This document shows, piece after piece, positions 1-9,136 of a stretch of DNA of 64,000 nucleotides. The translations under genes and the position numbers were made by a program. The stretch comes from Leifsonia poae. GTDB taxonomy: Bacteria; Actinomycetota; Actinomycetes; Actinomycetales; Microbacteriaceae. The first letter of the stretch is position 1. Each line of letters begins with the position of its first letter. Where the stretch lies: positions 1 through 64,000 of the forward strand of contig NZ_BSEN01000012.1 in assembly GCF_027921845.1 (NCBI RefSeq), written 5' to 3'. The notes under the pieces were generated by a model. That model worked only from the letters and a program-made list of their open reading frames with translations, was not told the DNA's origin and ran no database searches.

Positions 1-910
1 ACACGATCTTGTCCACATTCGGCTTCATGCCACCGTTGTAGTACTTGTTCTTCGACATCGTGATCGACTGACCCGGCGTCCACGCCGACACGTAGAACGC
101 GCCGGAGGAAACCACCAGATCCTTATCGGTCGGGTACGCGGTGATGTCGTAGCCGGTGTTGACGAAGTCAGCAGCCTTCTTCAGCGTCGCGTCCGGGGCG
201 GCCGGAGCAGCCTTGTCGCCCTTCGGCAGACCCTTCAGCAGCTTCGTCAGGTCAGCAGCCGACGACAGGCCGGCCTTCTTCGCCACGATGTGCGCCGGCT
301 GCGCGATCGGGTTGAACAGCTCCCAGTCCACGAACGGCTTCGCGTACTTCAAGGTGATCGTCTGGTTGTCGTCGCTGACCTCGGGGTACGCGGTCTGGTC
401 GATACCAGCCGTACCGGCAGCAGGCGTGAAGTACTGGGTCCCCTTCAGGACCTTGCCCGTCGCCGGGTCCAGCGTCGCCGAGTCGTAGTACCCGGACTGC
501 ATCGCCCAACCGAGGACCATGTCATCAGCAGTGATGGGCTGGCCGTCGGACCACTTGTCCGCCTTGTTCAGCGTGTACTTCACCGTCAGCGGGTCATCCG
601 ACGTCTTCTCGAACTTACCGAACGTGTTGTCGTGGACGATCTTGAAGTTGTCATCGATGTACTGGAAACCCGAACCATACGAGCCATCCAGGTAACCGAC
701 CTGACCGTTGGTGTCCACGTTGCCCTGCGGCGTCGATGGGTTCAGCGACGTCAGGTCGTTGACGACCGCGACCGACACCGTGCCGCCCTTCGACGCCGTC
801 GATCCGGCCGGGCTGGCAGACGTGGTGCAGGCAGACAACGCGAGAGCTGCGACGCCCGCGAGAGCGACCGCGCTGACCGCGTACCTGACCTTACTTCCCT
901 TGAAATGCAA
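1..910 (-). CDS. Peptide ABC transporter substrate-binding lipoprotein (partial)
   Basis: Extracellular solute-binding protein of the SBP_bac_5 (DppA/OppA) family; the 3' end lies outside the window and about 303 codons are visible. It starts at TTG (908-910), chosen because AGGAGG lies four bases upstream and because the reading then gives a lipoprotein signal: basic N-terminus, hydrophobic stretch, lipobox LSAC with Cys28. The mature part has typical family phrases such as WSDGQPITADDM and IAQPAHIVA. It would be tethered outside the membrane and deliver peptides to a permease. It is the last visible gene of the minus-strand peptide locus, 148 nt after the dehydrogenase alpha subunit, and is a second binding protein beside the one at 12009-13604, so it may have a different peptide preference or its own permease beyond the edge. 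Confidence 0.85.
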   Translation of the reverse strand, partial: MHFKGSKVRYAVSAVALAGVAALALSACTTSASPAGSTASKGGTVSVAVVNDLTSLNPSTPQGNVDTNGQVGYLDGSYGSGFQYIDDNFKIVHDNTFGKFEKTSDDPLTVKYTLNKADKWSDGQPITADDMVLGWAMQSGYYDSATLDPATGKVLKGTQYFTPAAGTAGIDQTAYPEVSDDNQTITLKYAKPFVDWELFNPIAQPAHIVAKKAGLSSAADLTKLLKGLPKGDKAAPAAPDATLKKAADFVNTGYDITAYPTDKDLVVSSGAFYVSAWTPGQSITMSKNKYYNGGMKPNVDKIV

Positions 911-1058
911 TGTTCCTCCTGCTGTGAAGTGCGCGATGATGCGCCGATGCGCTGACCGCGTTGGACAAAAGTGACCCCGGGAGCGCACGCGCACGGCGAA
1001 CCGCGACCGCTGGCTGATTCGGGGGTGGGGACGATGGATGTCGGGTGTTCGTCCGAGA

Positions 1059-2516
1059 TCAGTTTTGCACTGACTCCTCCTCTCCCAGCGCGGAGAACGC
1101 GCTCAGCGGTACTGGTTTGACCGGCACGTGGGCGGAGAAGTGGCCGACCTGATCGATCGAGCGACCGCTGCGGGCACCGACGATGGCGGCGACCGCCGTC
1201 TCGCAATAGCGGCCCTGGCACGGTCCCATGCCGCTGCGGCATTCGAGTTTCACGGCGCTGGCCGTGTCGAGGTGCGGGTTCTTGTCGAGCACCGTTTCGA
1301 TGGTGCGCCGGCTGACCAGCTCGCAGCGGCAGACCGTGGTCGCCGGGGTGGCCAGGGCGAGGAGGGCGTCGCGATTCGGCTCGAACATGGTCTCGACGAC
1401 GCGCGAGAACCGGCGGGCGCGCCGGATCTCCCGGCGGGCGTCACGCAGGCCGGACACCATCGAGCCGCTGTCGGCCCGGCCGTCCGCTGCGGCCAGGTCG
1501 GCTGCGATCGCGAGCCCGGCGAGTCGTCCCTCGGCCCTGGACTGTTCGGCCCCGGCGACGCCGGTCGGCTCGCCCGCGACGTACACGCCGGCGATCGAGG
1601 TCGCCATCGCCTCGTCGTGCTCGACGATCCAGCCGCCTTTCGCGGAGTCCCAGCGCAGTGCGCAACCGAGTTGCCTCGCGAGCTCGGTCGAAGGCTGGAA
1701 CCCGTAGCCGATGACCAGCGCATCCGTCGGCACCGCTCGGGACTCTCCGGTCGGGCGCCACTGACGGTCGACCGAGGCGAGCCGCACTGCCGCCACGTGC
1801 CCATCGCCCTCTGCCGCGGTCACGATGGTGCGCGTCGAGATGCGCACTCCGGCCCGGAGCAGCCGCGCAACCGACGCCGCCGTCTCGGCGAAGAGTCCGA
1901 CGTGCCCCGGCACCGCGGGCAGCGCGCGGATGGCCTCGCCGAACCCGGGCAATCCTCGCGCGAAGGCGATCTCGGCGATGTCCGCCCCCGCCGCGCGGAG
2001 CTGTTCCGCCACCACGAGCAGAAGCGGATGCGACCCCGCCAGCACCAGGCGCTCGGCGACCAGCAGGCGCTGGCTCTTCGCGAAGCCCTGGACGGCTCCG
2101 GCCATCATCACTCCGGGCAGCGTCCAGCCGGGGAAGGCGACGGGGAGGTCGTATGCGCCGGTCGCGATGAGCAGGCGGCGCGCGCGGATCCGTTTCGAGC
2201 CGTCCGGGCCGACCAGACCGATGCTGAGCGTGGTTCTGCCACCCGAGGTCTCGGGGAAGACGCCGAACGCTGTCGCCCCTGACAGCCACTGGATACCGGG
2301 ATGGGCGTCGGCGGCGGCGAGCAGATCGGCCGCCCACGGATAGCCGGCGGGAGACGCTGCCGGTCTTCCGCCGAACTCCACGGGAGGCCGGCGGAAGATC
2401 TGGCCGCCCGGGCGCTGCTGCTCGTCGATGACCACGACTCGGATGCCCTGCTCCGCAGCGGCGAGGGCGGCCGCGATGCCCGCGGGTCCCGCACCGATCA
2501 CAGCGAGGTCGTGCAT
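1059..2516 (-). CDS. FAD-dependent dehydrogenase alpha subunit (HcnB/OoxA/D-hydroxyproline dehydrogenase-like)
   Basis: Large flavoprotein subunit of a heteromeric amino-acid/opine-type dehydrogenase, 485 aa. The Rossmann FAD motif GAGPAG is at residues 8-13, followed by a VIDEQQRPGGQ segment typical of the HcnB/OoxA/sarcosine-oxidase-alpha group. A second nucleotide-binding half lies near residues 140-330 (GYGFQPSTELARQLG and VYVAGEPTGVAG). The C-terminus carries a BFD-like cysteine cluster (Cys396, Cys398, Cys426, Cys433, with Cys438 nearby) that should hold a [2Fe-2S] cluster. The ATG follows the small ferredoxin-like gene by one base, so the two are cotranslated; with 2518-2799 and 2792-3994 it forms the expected alpha-gamma-beta trimer. 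The substrate is not proven; D-hydroxyproline fits the neighbouring lyase and peptidases. Confidence 0.8.
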   Translation of the reverse strand: MHDLAVIGAGPAGIAAALAAAEQGIRVVVIDEQQRPGGQIFRRPPVEFGGRPAASPAGYPWAADLLAAADAHPGIQWLSGATAFGVFPETSGGRTTLSIGLVGPDGSKRIRARRLLIATGAYDLPVAFPGWTLPGVMMAGAVQGFAKSQRLLVAERLVLAGSHPLLLVVAEQLRAAGADIAEIAFARGLPGFGEAIRALPAVPGHVGLFAETAASVARLLRAGVRISTRTIVTAAEGDGHVAAVRLASVDRQWRPTGESRAVPTDALVIGYGFQPSTELARQLGCALRWDSAKGGWIVEHDEAMATSIAGVYVAGEPTGVAGAEQSRAEGRLAGLAIAADLAAADGRADSGSMVSGLRDARREIRRARRFSRVVETMFEPNRDALLALATPATTVCRCELVSRRTIETVLDKNPHLDTASAVKLECRSGMGPCQGRYCETAVAAIVGARSGRSIDQVGHFSAHVPVKPVPLSAFSALGEEESVQN

Positions 2517-2517
2517 G

Positions 2518-2799
2518 TCAGTCTCCTTGTCCGGTGCGGATGCTCATCCCGTCGGCCACCGGGGTGAGGCAGGCGCGGGTGAGGGGGATGCCGTCGACGA
2601 CCACCGAGCAGTCGAAGCAGGTGCCCATGTTGCAGAGCGGCTGCCGCGGCTCGCCGCCGCGGGTCGCGAACGCGGTCACCCCGTCGGCCAGGAGGACGGT
2701 GGCGATCGTCTCGCCGGCGAAGCACGCCACCGGCATGCCGTCGACGTCAACGGTGACCGGCTGCTGGCGTTCGCGGGGCAGTCGCCTGCTCTCAGACAT
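2518..2799 (-). CDS. (2Fe-2S)-binding subunit of FAD dehydrogenase
   Basis: Small ferredoxin-like protein (93 aa) of the HcnA/sarcosine-oxidase-alpha N-terminal type. Its cysteines are spaced as in plant-type ferredoxins: Cys56, Cys61, Cys64 in CNMGTCFDC and Cys77 in TRACLTP. Proteins of this size act as the gamma subunit that passes electrons between the flavins of heterotrimeric opine, hydrogen-cyanide-synthase-like and D-hydroxyproline dehydrogenases. The ATG overlaps the end of the upstream DadA-like subunit gene by 8 bases and its stop is one base before the alpha-subunit ATG, a strong sign of a stoichiometric complex. Confidence 0.85.
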   Translation of the reverse strand: MSESRRLPRERQQPVTVDVDGMPVACFAGETIATVLLADGVTAFATRGGEPRQPLCNMGTCFDCSVVVDGIPLTRACLTPVADGMSIRTGQGD

Positions 2800-3994
2800 G
2801 GGCGAGACCTCCGAATCGCAGGGGCTGATAGGGAGCCATCTCGATCGCCGTGCTGCGCCCCTGGGCCAGATCGGTCAGGATGCGCGCGAAGCTCGGACCC
2901 AGCGTGAAGGCCGAGCCGCCCGTCGCGACGAAGACACCGGGCCGCCCGGGCACCTCGCCGGCCAGCGGCAGCTGGTCGGGCGTGACGGTGGTCGTGCCGA
3001 CCCAGGTGCGCAGCACCGGAAGTGACGCCAGACGTGGCACCACGCGCATGGCGGCCAGCGCGTTGCCGGCGACGGACTCCTGGATCAGGTGGGGTCGCGC
3101 CGAAAGATCGGGGCGCCCGTCGGCATCGGTGGCGAGTCGCGCCGGCCATCCTCCCCCGACGAGCACGGTTCCGTCGGATGACTGTTTCAGCGACAGCCGG
3201 GTCCCCGCATGCTGAACGAGGTGCGGGATGAACGAGGGCGTCTTCGCGATGACCGACATCGTGAGCGCCAACGGGATCGTCGACAGGTGCACATCGAGCA
3301 TCGCTCCGAGCTCCGACGTCCACACGCCGCCGGCGAGCATCACGGTCTGAGCGTGGAACGAGCGCGCCGTGCTGCTCCCATCGGCGTCGACCGACGAGGT
3401 CTCGACCCGCCACAGGAGCCCGTCGCGTTCGATCGCTGTGACCTTCGTGCGGGTCAGGATGCTCGCTCCGAGCCGCTTCGCGCCGCGCGCCAGCGCCGGC
3501 CCGGCCCGGCGGGTGTCCGCCTTGCCCTCGAGCGGGCAGAAGGCGGCGGCCACCACGGACTCCGACAGGTACGGCGCGATGGAGCGCACCTCGTCGCCGT
3601 CGAGGAGGGTCACGTCGAGCCCCCACGACCGCTCGAGCTCGGCCTTCCGTTCGAGAACAGCGGCCTGTTCCGCGTTCTCCGCCAGCATCAGGCCGCCGTT
3701 CTGAACCACCCCGACCGACTCCCCGAGCTCGTCGCCGAGACGAGCCCAGTGATCGGCGGCGTCGAGGTGCAGCGGCATGGCTTCTGCGGCCTGCCGTGCC
3801 GCCTCGAGACCGTGCTCGACCATCCGGTATTCGAGCTGGAAGTGCAGGCTGCCCGCGTTCTGCCCCGATGCGTGCTGGTTGAGCTGATCGCGTTCGAGCA
3901 GCACCACGTCCGCCCCGTCGCGAGCGAGCATCCAGGCCAGAGCAGAGCCGAGCAGTCCACCGCCGACGACGACCGAGTCGACGACCGTGCTCAC
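2792..3994 (-). CDS. FAD-dependent oxidoreductase beta subunit (DadA/HcnC family)
   Basis: D-amino-acid-oxidase-fold flavoprotein of 400 aa, the likely catalytic beta subunit of the heterotrimer. The FAD-binding motif GGGLLG is at residues 11-16 and ends in the acidic ribose-binding residue of VVLLERDQ. The C-terminal part has the DAO-type signature WVGTTTVTPDQLPLAG and FVATGGSAFTLGPS. The start is GTG at 3992-3994, overlapping the DapA-like stop as GTGA. It should oxidise a secondary or D-amino acid to an imine. In hydroxyproline catabolism that product would be 1-pyrroline-4-hydroxy-2-carboxylate, the substrate of a DapA-family deaminase like the one encoded next door. Glycine, sarcosine or opine oxidation cannot be excluded. 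Confidence 0.8.
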   Translation of the reverse strand: MSTVVDSVVVGGGLLGSALAWMLARDGADVVLLERDQLNQHASGQNAGSLHFQLEYRMVEHGLEAARQAAEAMPLHLDAADHWARLGDELGESVGVVQNGGLMLAENAEQAAVLERKAELERSWGLDVTLLDGDEVRSIAPYLSESVVAAAFCPLEGKADTRRAGPALARGAKRLGASILTRTKVTAIERDGLLWRVETSSVDADGSSTARSFHAQTVMLAGGVWTSELGAMLDVHLSTIPLALTMSVIAKTPSFIPHLVQHAGTRLSLKQSSDGTVLVGGGWPARLATDADGRPDLSARPHLIQESVAGNALAAMRVVPRLASLPVLRTWVGTTTVTPDQLPLAGEVPGRPGVFVATGGSAFTLGPSFARILTDLAQGRSTAIEMAPYQPLRFGGLAHV

Positions 3995-4923
3995 GAGAGT
4001 GGAACGGTGTCGACGCCGAGACCTTCCAGCGTCGAACGCACGATCTGAACCTGGTCGTCCGTGAGCTCGAGCAGGGGACGGCGCACGTAACCGGCCGGCA
4101 CGCCACGCAGCCGCAGCGCGGTCTTCATGATCGCCTGCGCGTTTCCGAACTGCGCCCCGTAGTCCTGGGTGAACCAGCGCTGCATCACGACGCGGTCGCG
4201 CGCCCCGAGGGTCAGCGCCCGGTCACGATCGCCGGCGGCCAGCGCCCGCCAGAAGTCGGGATGATCGGAGCCGAGCGGGGCGCCGGAGCCCATCAAGCCG
4301 TCGCCGTGGCCGAGACCGACGAGATCCGCGCCGAGCTCGCTGGTCGGGATGCCGAAGTAGCGCACGCGATCCGCCAGCGCGTAGAGGCCGTTGAGGAAGC
4401 CGGCGGTGTCGCCCGTCGAGTTCTTGATGGCGACCACGTTCTCGATCTCGGCGAGCTCGGTGAGCAGCTCGGTGTCGAGGTCGACGATGCAGCCGCGCGG
4501 CCAGTTGTAGATGCAGATCGGGATGTCCGTCGCATCGGACACCTCCTGATAGAAGGCGACGATCTCGCGCCTCGTCGGCACGATGTACGGCGGAGGGGTG
4601 AGGAGGATCCCGTCGAGACCGGCTCGCTCGGCGGCGTGCGCATGACGGATCGCCTCGGCGGCGGTGAAGGCGTTGCAGCCGCCCAGCACCCACATCGACG
4701 AGCCGGCGATCCGACCGCCCTGGCGGAACAGCTCCGCGCGCTCCGCCTCGCTCAGGCTGAACCATTCCCCGGTGGTCCCGGCGAGCACGACACCGTGCAT
4801 CCGCTCAGCGGAGAGCCATCCGAGCTGCTGCTCGAACGCGTCGAAATCGAGTTCGCCGTCCCGCGTGAAGGGGGTCGTGATGGCCGGGATGTAGCCGTGC
4901 CACTCCACACTGTCGCGGTTCAT
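3991..4923 (-). CDS. DapA/NanA-family class I aldolase-type lyase (possible pyrroline-hydroxy-carboxylate deaminase)
   Basis: TIM-barrel lyase of the dihydrodipicolinate synthase/N-acetylneuraminate lyase family, 310 aa. The Schiff-base lysine is Lys167 in VAIKNSTGD, the partner tyrosine Tyr139 in IYNWP, and the substrate-carboxylate GTTGE loop is at 49-53. The ATG at 4921-4923 overlaps the upstream gene as ATGA; a longer open frame upstream is unrelated sequence. True DapA is a housekeeping lysine enzyme, but this copy sits directly before a D-amino-acid dehydrogenase trimer. The same pairing occurs in hydroxyproline catabolism, where the DapA-like protein deaminates and dehydrates 1-pyrroline-4-hydroxy-2-carboxylate. 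The epimerase and alpha-ketoglutarate semialdehyde dehydrogenase of that pathway are not in the window, so the assignment is an inference. Confidence 0.75.
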   Translation of the reverse strand: MNRDSVEWHGYIPAITTPFTRDGELDFDAFEQQLGWLSAERMHGVVLAGTTGEWFSLSEAERAELFRQGGRIAGSSMWVLGGCNAFTAAEAIRHAHAAERAGLDGILLTPPPYIVPTRREIVAFYQEVSDATDIPICIYNWPRGCIVDLDTELLTELAEIENVVAIKNSTGDTAGFLNGLYALADRVRYFGIPTSELGADLVGLGHGDGLMGSGAPLGSDHPDFWRALAAGDRDRALTLGARDRVVMQRWFTQDYGAQFGNAQAIMKTALRLRGVPAGYVRRPLLELTDDQVQIVRSTLEGLGVDTVPLS

Positions 4924-5378
4924 CGGTTGTCCTCTCCGGCCGGCGCGTCCGTCGGGTCGATATCGGTGGCGTGGTGGTGAACGATCCGCCAGCCGTCGTC
5001 GCCGCGGCGGACGACGTCGGTGACACGAACCAGCTCGGTGACCGGCGCGCCCGCCGTTGCCCGCACTTCGAGCAGATAGCGGATCACCCCCGTGTCGCCC
5101 CAGCGATCGGCGACGACACCCGTCGGCTCGACGAGCGGGAGGGGCGTGGTGCGGTCTTCCGGAGCGATCGCCGGTCCACGCAGCTCGTCGAGCTCGGCGA
5201 TGCCGTGCAGCAGCCGCGGATCGGCGGTCTCCCACACGGTCACGCCGGGGTCGAGCCGAGCGTCGAACGCCCCGCGATCGGCGAGGTGGGCATAAAGGTC
5301 GGCGACGAACCCGTGGAGTTCGTCGACGGACGAATCCGCGGGATCGGTGTACTGCACAGTGGTGCCTTTCGTGGTCAT
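4920..5378 (-). CDS. NTF2/SnoaL-like protein
   Basis: 152 aa protein with the length and pattern of the NTF2-like cone fold: an N-terminal helical part (residues 15-35), then alternating strands ending in the characteristic GDDGWRIVHHHATDI segment. Such proteins are small binding domains or simple enzymes (isomerase, hydrolase), and the sequence does not say which. The ATG follows the DUF885 peptidase gene with a 4-base overlap, and its stop overlaps the DapA-like start as ATGA, so it belongs to the peptide/amino-acid operon. It may act on an unstable pyrroline-type intermediate, but nothing in the sequence proves this. Confidence 0.65.
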   Translation of the reverse strand: MTTKGTTVQYTDPADSSVDELHGFVADLYAHLADRGAFDARLDPGVTVWETADPRLLHGIAELDELRGPAIAPEDRTTPLPLVEPTGVVADRWGDTGVIRYLLEVRATAGAPVTELVRVTDVVRRGDDGWRIVHHHATDIDPTDAPAGEDNR

Positions 5379-7069
5379 CGGTCGGCCAGGAGCGTGGCGC
5401 GGAGCGGGCCGAGGCCCATCGGGCCTGCGCCCAGGGCGTCGCTGTGGAATCGTTTGAGATCGAAGTCGGCGCCGAGGCGCTCGCGGGACTGCTCGCGGGC
5501 GTCGCGCCAGAGCTTGGCGCCGACCTTGAACGCCAGCGCCTGGCCCGGCCAGCCGAAGTACCGGTCGACCTCGAAGATCGCCGTGTGGTCATCCGTCATC
5601 GCGAGGTCGCGCAAGAAGGTGCGGGCGAGCTCCGGGGTCCAGGTGGTCGCGTCGGTGAGCGAGTTCCCGGGGATCGGACGGTTCGTGTGCAGCCCCAGAT
5701 CGGCGACGATGCGCACCGAACGCCAGATCTGGCCGAACACCATACCGAGACGTTCGGCCGGCGTCCGGATGAGGCCCAGCTCGTCGGCGAGACCCTCCGC
5801 GTAGTGCGCCCAGCCTTCGGCATACCCGTGCACCTCGCACAGGTAGCGCTGCCACGGGTGCAGTGACGCGTTCGCCCGGTTGATGGCGTGCTCCAAGTGG
5901 TGGCCGGGAACGCCCTCGTGGTGCACGCTGGTGACCTCGTGCCAGGTGGCGATCGACGACCTGCCCCGCGGGATGGTCCACACGATCTTGCTCGGGCTGC
6001 TCCCGTCGGGCGCGCCGGGCAGGTAGTAGACGACTCCGGAGGCCGCCTCGGTGACGACGCACTCCACCTCGCCGATGTCGGACGGAAGGTCGAAGGCCGT
6101 GCCGTCGAGCTGCGCGATGGTCTGGTCGACACGATCGCGCAGCCACGCCGAGATCTCGTCGCGACCGGAGAGCGCCTGCTCTCCGGTCGCTTCCAGCAGT
6201 GCAACGGCGCGGCGGGTGACGTCGGCGTCCACCGGGGTCTGCGTGAGCTCGGAGGCGATACGGCGCGATTCGCCGACGAGGCGCTCCAGTTCGCTCCATC
6301 CGTAGGCGTAGATCTCGTCGAGGTCCAGGTCGCTCCCGAGGAAGGCGCGCGAGGTGGCCTGGTAGACCTCTTCGCCCACCGCATCCTGCACGGGCGCGTC
6401 GGCGGACAGGTCGGATCTGAGGAACTCTTCGAAGGCGGCGAAGGCCGCACTCGCCTCGGCCGCGAGGCTAGCGAGCCGGGCGGTGCGCGTGGCATCGAGC
6501 CCCTCGGTTCGCAGCGATCCGAAGTAGTCCATGCCGTCGGGATCGATCCACGACGCGATCTGGTCGGCGACCACAGCGACCTGGGTCGCACCCGCGACCC
6601 CGCCCCCGCTGAACCGACCGCGGGCGCCCTCGTCGCGCGACCATTCGAGCCGTCGACGCAGGTCGGCGAGGGTCGCGGGCACTGCGGCCAGGCGAGCCAG
6701 AACGGCATCACCGGCGGCGTCTGCGGTCACCACCGTGTCGTCGAACGCCTCGCGGATGAAATGCACCGGGGTCGCCAACGGGGCGAGGAGGCGCGGCGTG
6801 AACCCGGTGTCGAACAGCGACACCTCGCTGTCGAGGCGTTCGATCATCGCGGCGTGCAGGCCACGATCCCCAGGGCTCACCTCACTCGGATCGAGGGCAC
6901 GGAGCTCTGCGGCGGTCGACTCGTCCAGCGCCCGGCGTGCTTCGGCCCATCCGGGCGTGAAATCGGGCAGGCGGTCCGCCGCCTGCCGGCCGAGCGCCTG
7001 TGCGGCGGCCGGCTCATGCGGGGCGAGCGAGTCCAGATAGCGGTCGGCGATGGCGCGCACCGCGCTCAT
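5375..7069 (-). CDS. DUF885 family zinc metallopeptidase-like protein
   Basis: 564 aa cytoplasmic protein of the DUF885 family. The defining motif HHEGVPGHHLE (a metallopeptidase-like HExxxGH arrangement) is in the C-terminal half, followed by a conserved RYLCEVHGYAEGWAHYAEGL segment that supplies further metal ligands. No signal peptide is present. The ATG at 7067-7069 overlaps the amidohydrolase stop by ATGA; upstream in-frame sequence is shadow. Members of this family in actinobacteria accompany peptide transporters and are thought to be carboxypeptidase- or aminopeptidase-like. Here it would act together with the prolidase-like amidohydrolase on imported peptides. Confidence 0.8.
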   Translation of the reverse strand: MSAVRAIADRYLDSLAPHEPAAAQALGRQAADRLPDFTPGWAEARRALDESTAAELRALDPSEVSPGDRGLHAAMIERLDSEVSLFDTGFTPRLLAPLATPVHFIREAFDDTVVTADAAGDAVLARLAAVPATLADLRRRLEWSRDEGARGRFSGGGVAGATQVAVVADQIASWIDPDGMDYFGSLRTEGLDATRTARLASLAAEASAAFAAFEEFLRSDLSADAPVQDAVGEEVYQATSRAFLGSDLDLDEIYAYGWSELERLVGESRRIASELTQTPVDADVTRRAVALLEATGEQALSGRDEISAWLRDRVDQTIAQLDGTAFDLPSDIGEVECVVTEAASGVVYYLPGAPDGSSPSKIVWTIPRGRSSIATWHEVTSVHHEGVPGHHLEHAINRANASLHPWQRYLCEVHGYAEGWAHYAEGLADELGLIRTPAERLGMVFGQIWRSVRIVADLGLHTNRPIPGNSLTDATTWTPELARTFLRDLAMTDDHTAIFEVDRYFGWPGQALAFKVGAKLWRDAREQSRERLGADFDLKRFHSDALGAGPMGLGPLRATLLADR

Positions 7070-8313
7070 CGGGTGGCCTCCTGGTCGTCCCGGTACACGC
7101 GGCCGTCTTTCATCACCCAGTCGATTCCACGCAGCGCCGAGACGTCGCTGGTCGGGTCGTCGGCCATCGCCACGAAGTCCGCGCGGGCGCCGACCCTGAT
7201 CGTGCCGAACGACTCGTCGCCGATCAGCTCGGCTGCACGCGACGTCGCCGAGCGCATCACATCGAGGGGCGACATGCCGGCGTCGACCATGAACTCCATC
7301 TCGCGAACGGTCGCCGTGGTTCCGTCGAAGCCGGCGGCGGGAGGCATGTCGGTGCCCATGGCGATCTTGACGCCGCTGGCGATGGCGTTCTCCAGACTCT
7401 CCCAGTGCCGGGGTCCTGCCCCCAGCGCCCGCTCCTTCATCCATGCGGGGACGCCCTGCTCATCGAAGAAGTCGGCGCACCGGCTCACCGTGATCGTCGG
7501 CACGTACCAGACGCCGTGCTCGGCCATCAGGTCGGTCGTCTCGCGGGTCAGCTCGTAGCCGTGCTCGACGCAGTCGAGGCCGAGCCGGATGGCGCGGTCG
7601 AGCGTCGACGACGGGCCGACGTGCGCCGTGACCTTGCGGCCCCAGTCGTGGGCGACCTGGATGACCGCCGCCATCTCGTCGTCGAACAGCTGCGGGGTGT
7701 CGATCTGCTCGTGCTCTCCCGCGATGCCGCCGGACACGCACACCTTGATGAGGTCGGCGCCCTCGCGGATCTGGAGCCGCGTGAGCCTGCGGAAGTCGTC
7801 GGGTCCATCGCCTTCCAGCGCATCGGACTCCCAGCCGTGGCCTCCCGTGCAGCACAGAGCGTGGCCGGCGGTGAAGATGCGTGGTCCGTCGACCGCTCCG
7901 GCGCGCACGCCGCGGCGCAGCGCGAAGTCGAGATAGCGGCTCTCTCCGACGAGTCGAACCGTCGTCACGCCGGCGAGCAGGGTGCGTCTGGCCGAGTCGG
8001 CCATCACCAGCAGCAGGTCGCCGTCGGAGCCGCCGGAGACGAGGTCGCCCGCCGTGCCAGGGAGCGCCAGCCCGAAATGCACGTGCATGTTGATCAGCCC
8101 GGGCGAGAGCACCCGGCCTCCGAGATCGATGCGGCGGGCATCCGGTGCTGCGGCGCGCACGACGTCCGCCTCCTCACCGAGAGCGACGATCGTCCCCTCC
8201 CGGTCGATCTCGATCGCGTGTCCCGTGAGGAGCTCGCCGCTCGTGCCGTCGAACAGGCGGGCGCCGGTCAGCAGCGTTCCGGTCGAGGCGTCGACGATGG
8301 TGTCAACCGACAT
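7066..8313 (-). CDS. Amidohydrolase, prolidase-like (cog1228 type)
   Basis: Metal-dependent amidohydrolase of 415 aa. Metal-binding and catalytic residues are visible in order: His77 and His79 (NMHVHF), Lys190 (LIKVCVSGG, the usual carboxylated lysine), His231 (TAHVG), His251 (VEHGYE) and Asp322 (GTDMP), so the binuclear centre is intact. The closest described relatives are the cog1228 Xaa-Pro dipeptidases, which cleave dipeptides ending in proline or hydroxyproline; imidazolonepropionase-like enzymes are an alternative. The gene overlaps the DppF-like ATPase gene by 11 bases and lies between an ABC peptide importer and an imino-acid-type dehydrogenase. This fits hydrolysis of imported prolyl or hydroxyprolyl peptides. 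Confidence 0.75.
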   Translation of the reverse strand: MSVDTIVDASTGTLLTGARLFDGTSGELLTGHAIEIDREGTIVALGEEADVVRAAAPDARRIDLGGRVLSPGLINMHVHFGLALPGTAGDLVSGGSDGDLLLVMADSARRTLLAGVTTVRLVGESRYLDFALRRGVRAGAVDGPRIFTAGHALCCTGGHGWESDALEGDGPDDFRRLTRLQIREGADLIKVCVSGGIAGEHEQIDTPQLFDDEMAAVIQVAHDWGRKVTAHVGPSSTLDRAIRLGLDCVEHGYELTRETTDLMAEHGVWYVPTITVSRCADFFDEQGVPAWMKERALGAGPRHWESLENAIASGVKIAMGTDMPPAAGFDGTTATVREMEFMVDAGMSPLDVMRSATSRAAELIGDESFGTIRVGARADFVAMADDPTSDVSALRGIDWVMKDGRVYRDDQEATR

Positions 8314-9136
8314 GGGTGTTCCTTTCCTGGATGGCCGCCGACGTCGCGCCTGCGGCCTTCCGGCGTACGGTCTTGGGGCCGATCACCGGGATCGCGGCGA
8401 TCAGCGTCTTGGTGTAGTCGTGGGCGGGCTCGTTCCAGACGCGCTCCGACGGGCCGCGTTCGACGATCTCACCGGCGTACATCACCGCCGTCTCATCGGC
8501 GATGGCGCGCACCAGCGAGAGGTCATGGGAGATGAACAGCATCCCCATGTCGAGTTCGCGTACGAGCCCGGTGAGGAGTGTCACGATCTGGGCCGACGAG
8601 AAGGCGTCGAGCGCCGTCACCGGCTCATCGGCGATGACCAGCGACGGGCGGGCACCGAGCGCCCGCGCGATCGCGAGACGCTGGCGCTGGCCGCCCGAGA
8701 ACTGGTTGGGGTAGCGGCCGCGGCTGTCGGGGTCGAGCCCGACCAGTTGCAGCAACCGGATCGCCTCGGCCGCACGCTCTGGACCGGACAGCGGCGTGCG
8801 CACGCCGTCGAGCAGCTGGCTGCCGATGGTGCGGCGGGGGCTGAGGGAGGCATACGGGTTCTGGAAGATCATCTGCAGCCCGAGCGCGTCTTTGGCGCGG
8901 GCTCGGAGCCGCGAGGCCGCGAGCGGCCGGCCCTCGAACCGCACGGCACCGCTGGTCGGAGCCGCCAACCCGACGGCCACGCGAGCGAGTGACGATTTGC
9001 CGCAGCCCGACTCCCCCACCAGTCCCACGATCTGACCCGGGGCGACAGCGAGGCTGACGCCGCGCACCGCACGCACCGGTTCCTGCCCGCGGCGCTGGTG
9101 GGTCACGTGCACGTCATCGATCTCGAGCACGTTCAT
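8303..9136 (-). CDS. Peptide ABC transporter ATP-binding protein (DppF/OppF type)
   Basis: 277 aa ABC ATPase, second of the pair that powers the Dpp/Opp-type importer. Walker A is GESGCGKSS near residue 40, the signature is FSGGQRQR, Walker B is LVIADEP, and the H-loop is FISHDLS. It ends with an APVIGPKTVRR-like oligopeptide-type C-terminal extension. The ATG overlaps the stop of the first ATPase gene as ATGA, and the 3' end overlaps the amidohydrolase start by 11 bases, so transport and hydrolysis are coupled in one operon. Confidence 0.92.
   Translation of the reverse strand: MNVLEIDDVHVTHQRRGQEPVRAVRGVSLAVAPGQIVGLVGESGCGKSSLARVAVGLAAPTSGAVRFEGRPLAASRLRARAKDALGLQMIFQNPYASLSPRRTIGSQLLDGVRTPLSGPERAAEAIRLLQLVGLDPDSRGRYPNQFSGGQRQRLAIARALGARPSLVIADEPVTALDAFSSAQIVTLLTGLVRELDMGMLFISHDLSLVRAIADETAVMYAGEIVERGPSERVWNEPAHDYTKTLIAAIPVIGPKTVRRKAAGATSAAIQERNTHVG

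Noticed and set aside
3991-5592. A much longer open frame that would extend the DapA-like protein by more than 200 residues
   Set aside because: The extra part has biased Arg/Ser composition and overlaps the NTF2-like gene, which has better coding signs. The ATG at 4923 gives the normal family length.
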